10,000 bases of DNA from Penaeus vannamei (Eukaryota; Arthropoda; Malacostraca; Decapoda; Penaeidae). The notes under the pieces are model-generated. The model saw only the letters and a program-made list of their open reading frames with translations. It had not been told where the DNA came from and did not search any database. Made by a program: the position numbers and the translations under genes. The stretch is from contig NC_091575.1 of NCBI RefSeq assembly GCF_042767895.1, forward strand, positions 32,126,560-32,136,559, in the 5' to 3' direction. This document shows, piece after piece, positions 6,518-10,000 of the stretch (position 1 is the stretch's first letter; the number at the start of each line of letters is the position of its first letter).

Positions 6518-9500
6518 CTGTAAAAAAACAAAACAAGGACTTCAGTTACACTAATTGGAAAACGGCTATTGCACCGAATGTGGTCGTATCTCTTACTTGT
6601 ATATTTATGCTCAGGGGGACCACTCAAATGAACTAAACATGAATTTTGAGAAGCCATTATTAATCCCTTATGTTGAAATAGAGTCACATACATGACTCGG
6701 CCACTGTGATTTTAGTTTATCAATCAAGATTACACAGATGTCTCAAAAAGTATGTTATCACCATAGAGTCAAACACCAGTCCCTGCCTATCTCATGTTTA
6801 CCTTTTTCCTTGATTTATGGAAAGATTTTTTTCTATTCTTTTTAAGCCTGATGAGTATTTTAATAACAAAGTAATAATCATAATGACAACAATATAATAA
6901 AAATATTGATATTACTTGCATTAAAAAAAATTAAATATTCAAGGAAAGGGGAGTTCATGCAGGATTCTGTTAATTGGCTTGGCTGAACACTTGTGGAGCC
7001 ATCTGTGTGTAACAAATTTCACAGTAAATGTACCCCTGGACAAAAACACAGCAGATACATCTACTAGTCAATCATCTACAACTGGCATAAATAAATAAAT
7101 AAAAACACAAACTCCATTTGATTTTCAAATTTTACATTGGGAGAGAATATTTATTTATAACCAATATCCCAACAAATTCACACATTGCAATAGTTTTTTT
7201 TTTTAATATATACATATATTGCATACAAATTTTAACACAGCTATATAGTGGATGGCATTACTGTATTTCATTAAAACACAATGGAAGCATCCTACCTTTC
7301 TTGAGTATTGAGGGAAAATTCAATGCCCCTTAGTAAATCATTTGTCTTGAAGATGAGCAGCATCTGTCGTGGGACTCGATTCAACACGGCTGATATTTCT
7401 GGCAAGTATTTAGCTGCATCTGCCTTAATCTCATCTTGCTGTGGAAAGAAAAGAGAAAGAGGTCAATAAAAAACATGATCTTTAACTACTATTCTTTAGT
7501 TTCTGCAACACTGCTATCCCTATTAATAACTTGCTTTATCTATGGGTAATACATGGCAAAAAATAGAGATTTTAGCAATCATGCAAGTTTTGAAGACATG
7601 TCTTAGAATACCCTAGGGTATACCCTAGCTTAAAATCAGAAAATAAATGTCTTACAAGAGAAAGGTGTGTAAATATTGAAAAGTACCGGAAAACACATTC
7701 ATGAGGCAGTTTTGGTAAAGCTATTGAACTAATCTCTTAAGCAATTATTATTGTTTTGAAATGCATTTGCTCTTAGTGCATAATCCTCATTAAATTTTGC
7801 TAAATCAAAGCAATACTGTGCAGTGCAACTAATGTGTATGCAAATTCCTCATTCTCAAATGCCCTGCATCTGACAGCCAAGGGCTTGCTATTGGAAAATT
7901 AAATAATAATACATGGGTCTTGCTAGTAATATATGATATAATGTTCTCTACACAAGGTCAGCAAAATAATGAGTGCATATATCAAGCACAACATTATACA
8001 TATTTCATCTAAGTTCCACTACTCATTATAAAATTTATTTGAAGAGAAAAAAACTTTTCACAAATTGTCTCCTGTAATTTTTTTAACTACCTGATTATCT
8101 CTTGTACCGACCAAGAACCAAAACAGTCAATGCCTTCTTTTAATCATCTACCATATGAGAAATTTCATAACAATGACATGCAAGCTACTTCAATTTCAAA
8201 TAAAATACAGGGAAAAACATCCAACATACAGATACATCAACTAGTAACAATCACTGTATTACTGCTTACCTCATCTGAAGACCTCTCCTTTTTGTCAATC
8301 CCTCTGGATATAGAGTCCCATGAACGAGCAGTAACCATGCAGGCGAACAACCCAAACAGTTCTCCAACACCAAGTTGCTCTCCGTATTTTTGTACTTCCT
8401 TCAGGTCTGCATTCAAAATGCTTAACCAGAATTTACTGTATGTTACTCTAAAGTCATTGGTTAAATTCTGAAATAAAAGCAATTACTTGTTTATAATATG
8501 ACTAATTCAATGTTACCTTATAATCACAACATCTAGCTTAATGATGAATAGCATAATGACAACCATATTTCTGATTCTAACATCCAGCCATTAAAACATC
8601 AAAATTCACTGTTAAAGGATTATATATCTAATATCACATCTAGTAGTAAATCTTAATCATACAACTTGTTTATATATACTTACAAAAATAAAGAATGAAA
8701 GAGTAAACATGATTTAACCAGACTCTTTTTACATTTTGCCAATCAACAATTTAAAGAAGTCAAGTTTTCCGTCAACATCAATTCTTAAAAAAACTAAAAA
8801 CTAAACAGTCTTAAAAAAAAAAATCTTGAAAAAACAACTAGACCATTTTTCTTTTAAGATTAGATGGTTATTCAACAAACTTACTGTATAAAGACCATGA
8901 TCCAGGAGAACAATTTCCGCAGAGCTTCCATTTTTCTTCACCAGCACATTGCCAGGATGAGGGTCGCAGTGCACGTAACCATTTACAAAGATCATTTCAG
9001 AGTACAGTTTGCTGATCTTTTCTGAGACTTCTCTGGTATTGATGCCGTGCTCTGTCATGTAATTACGGTCATTGACTTGACCCCCTTGACAGAACTCCAT
9101 AACCAGAACTCGTGATGTTGTTAAGTTCCAGTCTATACTAGGAATCTGTTAAATAAACACATCATATACCATAAAATAACAATATACCTGCCTTAAAAAA
9201 ACAGACTATTCCAAGCAAAACATCCTTGTCCATTATGAAATATGTTTCTATCCATCAATAAACCAAATTTCCATTACAATAATAATTAAGGGTGACTAAT
9301 CTGGATTACCTATCTGTACATCTTATTTTCTTACCTACCTTCAGCCATGGGAAGTGATAAAATTGTCTGGCTACTTCCTCAGCATTTCTTGCTTCATAAC
9401 AGAAGTCAAGCTCTTTGGGCAAATTCTTCTTCATTTCTTCCACCAGCCACTTAAAACTGAAGTCAGGGAAGATTTGGGCAACTACATTGACAAGTAACTG

Positions 9501-10000
9501 AAAAGCACAACTGATTTATTAATCACCTGATTGATCAGTTATGTGTATATAGTGTAAAGAAATATATCACATATACATAAAAACAAAAATCAAATCTACT
9601 AAAAACAATAATAATATTAATGACTATAGATGTAACACGATTACTGAACTGCACAATAACTACTAAAGTAGCACATATTCATGATATCAGAGAAGAATCT
9701 TGTGTGCTTAAAGAAATAAATCTCCAGAGCACTTATAACTTTAAATCTCTCACATATCATAAAATGTAAAAAATATCCAAATTGAACATCCAATCATACC
9801 AGTCCCTTTATAAAGACATGGTATCTACTCTACATATAAAGACAATGTCTCAGCCATATCTTGTAAGAACTGACCTCCATTCCCTTCATATCAATATCAG
9901 CATGTGCCTTGACACTTGGGTGTTGCACTTTAACAGCTACTTCCCTCCCATCGGTTAACTTCGCTCTGTGAACTTGGGCCAGGGAAGCTGCTCCTAAGGG
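6322..10000 (-). CDS. ADCK1, UbiB/ABC1-family mitochondrial atypical kinase, 5'-partial
   Basis: Exons on the minus strand are 10000-9875, 9497-9339, 9145-8885, 8467-8270, 7438-7296 and 6517-6322, giving about 360 residues to a TAA at 6324-6322. In order: the alanine-rich loop GAASLAQVH (which replaces the glycine-rich loop of ordinary kinases), VAVK lysine (9931-9929), catalytic loop VHCDPHPGN (Asp 8965-8963), metal-binding LLDHGLY (Asp 8902-8900; DHG rather than DFG is normal for ADCK1), then a helical C-lobe with FACMVTARSWDS, the LLIFKTNDLLRGIE block and MSRCCIRSL. ADCK1 is a mitochondrial protein of the COQ8-related superfamily, linked to mitochondrial shape and coenzyme Q lipid handling; its substrate is unsettled. 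Animal ADCK1 is about 520-530 residues, so roughly 160 N-terminal residues, including the targeting signal and KxGQ motif, lie beyond the window. The MSRCCIR ending favours ADCK1 over ADCK5. All five introns are GT-AG. Confidence 0.93.
6518..7295 (-). other. ADCK1 intron (last)
   Basis: A 778-base GT-AG intron (minus-strand donor GTAGGA, acceptor ACAG). Retention would end the protein at once, because the next codons read GAA AGG TAG. It holds an (ATAA)4 repeat at 7087-7102 and an 11-base T run at 7194-7204, and no gene that I can support. Confidence 0.85.
7087..7102. repeat. (ATAA)4 tetranucleotide microsatellite
   Basis: Four tandem ATAA units inside an ADCK1 intron. Confidence 0.9.
7296..7438 (-). 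CDS. ADCK1 exon with LLIFKTNDLLRGIE block
   Basis: 47 codons plus two bases (entered phase 0, left phase 2). It starts QDEIKADAAKYLPEI, passes through RVPRQMLLIFKTNDLLRGIE, and ends NTQE plus AG of a split Ser. The acceptor is TTTCCACAG and the donor AG|GTAGGA. This is part of the conserved C-lobe of ADCK1. Confidence 0.92.
7439..8269 (-). other. ADCK1 intron
   Basis: The longest intron here, 831 bases, with donor GTAAGC and acceptor CACAG. It contains two overlapping perfect palindromes around 7608-7628. I found no exon-like segment or other gene in it; the + strand open frame at 8130-8471 is a shadow of this intron and the neighbouring exon. Confidence 0.8.
7608..7628. repeat. Two overlapping perfect palindromes
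   Basis: ATACCCTAGGGTAT (7608-7621) and CTAGGGTATACCCTAG (7613-7628) are each identical to their own reverse complement and share nine bases, because CCCTAG and its complement alternate. The structure is clear, but no function is known to me. Confidence 0.8.
8270..8467 (-). CDS. ADCK1 exon, C-lobe with FACMVTARSWDS
   Basis: A phase 0-0 exon of 66 codons, starting NLTNDFRVTYSKFW and containing GELFGLFACMVTARSWDS and SRGIDKKERSSDE. It directly follows the exon ending LLDHGLYT, and the joined product matches the ADCK1 arrangement. The acceptor is TTATTTCAG and the donor GAG|GTAAGC. Confidence 0.93.
8468..8884 (-). other. ADCK1 intron
   Basis: A 417-base AT-rich GT-AG intron (donor GTAAGT, acceptor TTTCAG on the minus strand). 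I see nothing else in it. Confidence 0.85.
8885..9145 (-). CDS. ADCK1 catalytic exon (HCDPHPGN and DHG)
   Basis: A phase 0-0 exon of 87 codons, starting IPSIDWNLTTSRVLVMEFC. It carries GGQVNDRNYM, then YSEMIFVNGYVHCDPHPGN and EIVLLDHGLYT. The Asp of HCD (8965-8963), the Asn of PGN and the Asp of DHG (8902-8900) are the expected catalytic and metal-binding residues of the UbiB family, and all are present. The donor is ACA|GTAAGT and the acceptor TTTAACAG. Confidence 0.95.
9339..9497 (-). CDS. ADCK1 exon, N-lobe helix (KNLPKELDF block)
   Basis: A phase 0-0 exon of 53 codons: LLVNVVAQIFPDFSFKWLVE, then EMKKNLPKELDFCYEARNAEE, ending FPWLK. The LPKELDF-x-x-EARNAE stretch is the conserved UbiB-family helix whose Glu is expected to pair with the VAVK lysine. 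The acceptor is CTTTTCAG and the donor AAG|GTAGGT. Confidence 0.93.
9498..9874 (-). other. ADCK1 intron
   Basis: A 377-base AT-rich GT-AG intron (donor GTCAGT, acceptor TTTTCAG on the minus strand). I found no other feature in it. Confidence 0.85.
9875..10000 (-). CDS. ADCK1 exon (window-truncated) with Ala-rich loop and VAVK
   Basis: 42 visible codons, open at the window edge: PLGAASLAQVHRAKLTDGRE, then VAVKVQHPSVKAHADIDMKG and ME before GTCAGT. GAASLAQVH is the alanine-rich nucleotide-binding loop of the family, and VAVK carries the ATP-binding lysine (9931-9929). The exon may continue beyond 10000, so its true start is unknown. Confidence 0.93.

Noticed and set aside
7187..7222. Inverted repeat GCAATA/TATTGC around a T run and AT-rich loop
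   Set aside because: A 6-base stem with a 24-base loop is expected often by chance in AT-rich intron DNA.
8900..8908. DHG in place of DFG in ADCK1, suggesting a broken kinase
   Set aside because: DHG is the normal form in ADCK1-type proteins, and the other catalytic residues are intact.
1..10000. Search by eye for CRISPR arrays, tRNA, rRNA, transposons, viral genes or bacterial-type defence or operon structure
   Set aside because: None was seen. The DNA is spliced eukaryotic sequence, and all strong coding signal belongs to the two described genes.

Overview
The window is animal nuclear DNA. It holds parts of two intron-containing protein genes that converge tail to tail, separated by a long AT-rich non-coding stretch. 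Every intron boundary I could place is GT-AG, non-coding DNA is strongly AT-rich, and both proteins are conserved metazoan families. The protein style (arthropod-like PDI ending VPAKDEL, moderate introns of 164-831 bases) suggests an invertebrate, perhaps a crustacean. That placement is a guess from similarity remembered by eye, not a search.

Left part, + strand, 1-3580: the gene for protein disulfide isomerase (PDIA1/P4HB type). The window starts in an intron; the coding exon(s) for the signal peptide and the first part of the a domain lie upstream. Visible exons are 241-1019, 1184-1360, 1653-1898, 2226-2318 (A), 2543-2617 (B) and 2914-2967. Exons A and B are diverged copies of each other. 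Both encode the last strand and helix of the a' thioredoxin domain, both are phase 0-0, and both can join the final exon in frame. They look like mutually exclusive alternative exons and are the most interesting feature here. The 3' UTR ends near an AATAAA at 3557-3562.

Middle, about 3580-5850: intergenic DNA with no gene I can support. It has an A8-G13 homopolymer junction at 4219-4239 and two further oligo-G/oligo-A tracts.

Right part, - strand, 10000-5850: the C-terminal two thirds of ADCK1, a mitochondrial UbiB/ABC1-family atypical kinase. Six exons are visible (10000-9875, 9497-9339, 9145-8885, 8467-8270, 7438-7296, 6517-6322), giving about 360 residues. These include the alanine-rich loop, the VAVK lysine, the HCDPHPGN catalytic loop and the DHG metal-binding motif. 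The N-terminal third, with the targeting signal and the KxGQ motif, lies beyond position 10000. Two overlapping poly(A) signals sit at 5868-5877.

The two genes act in different places (ER lumen and mitochondrion), and I see no functional link between them. Both promoters are outside the window. There is no bacterial-type system, CRISPR array, tRNA, rRNA or recognisable transposon.
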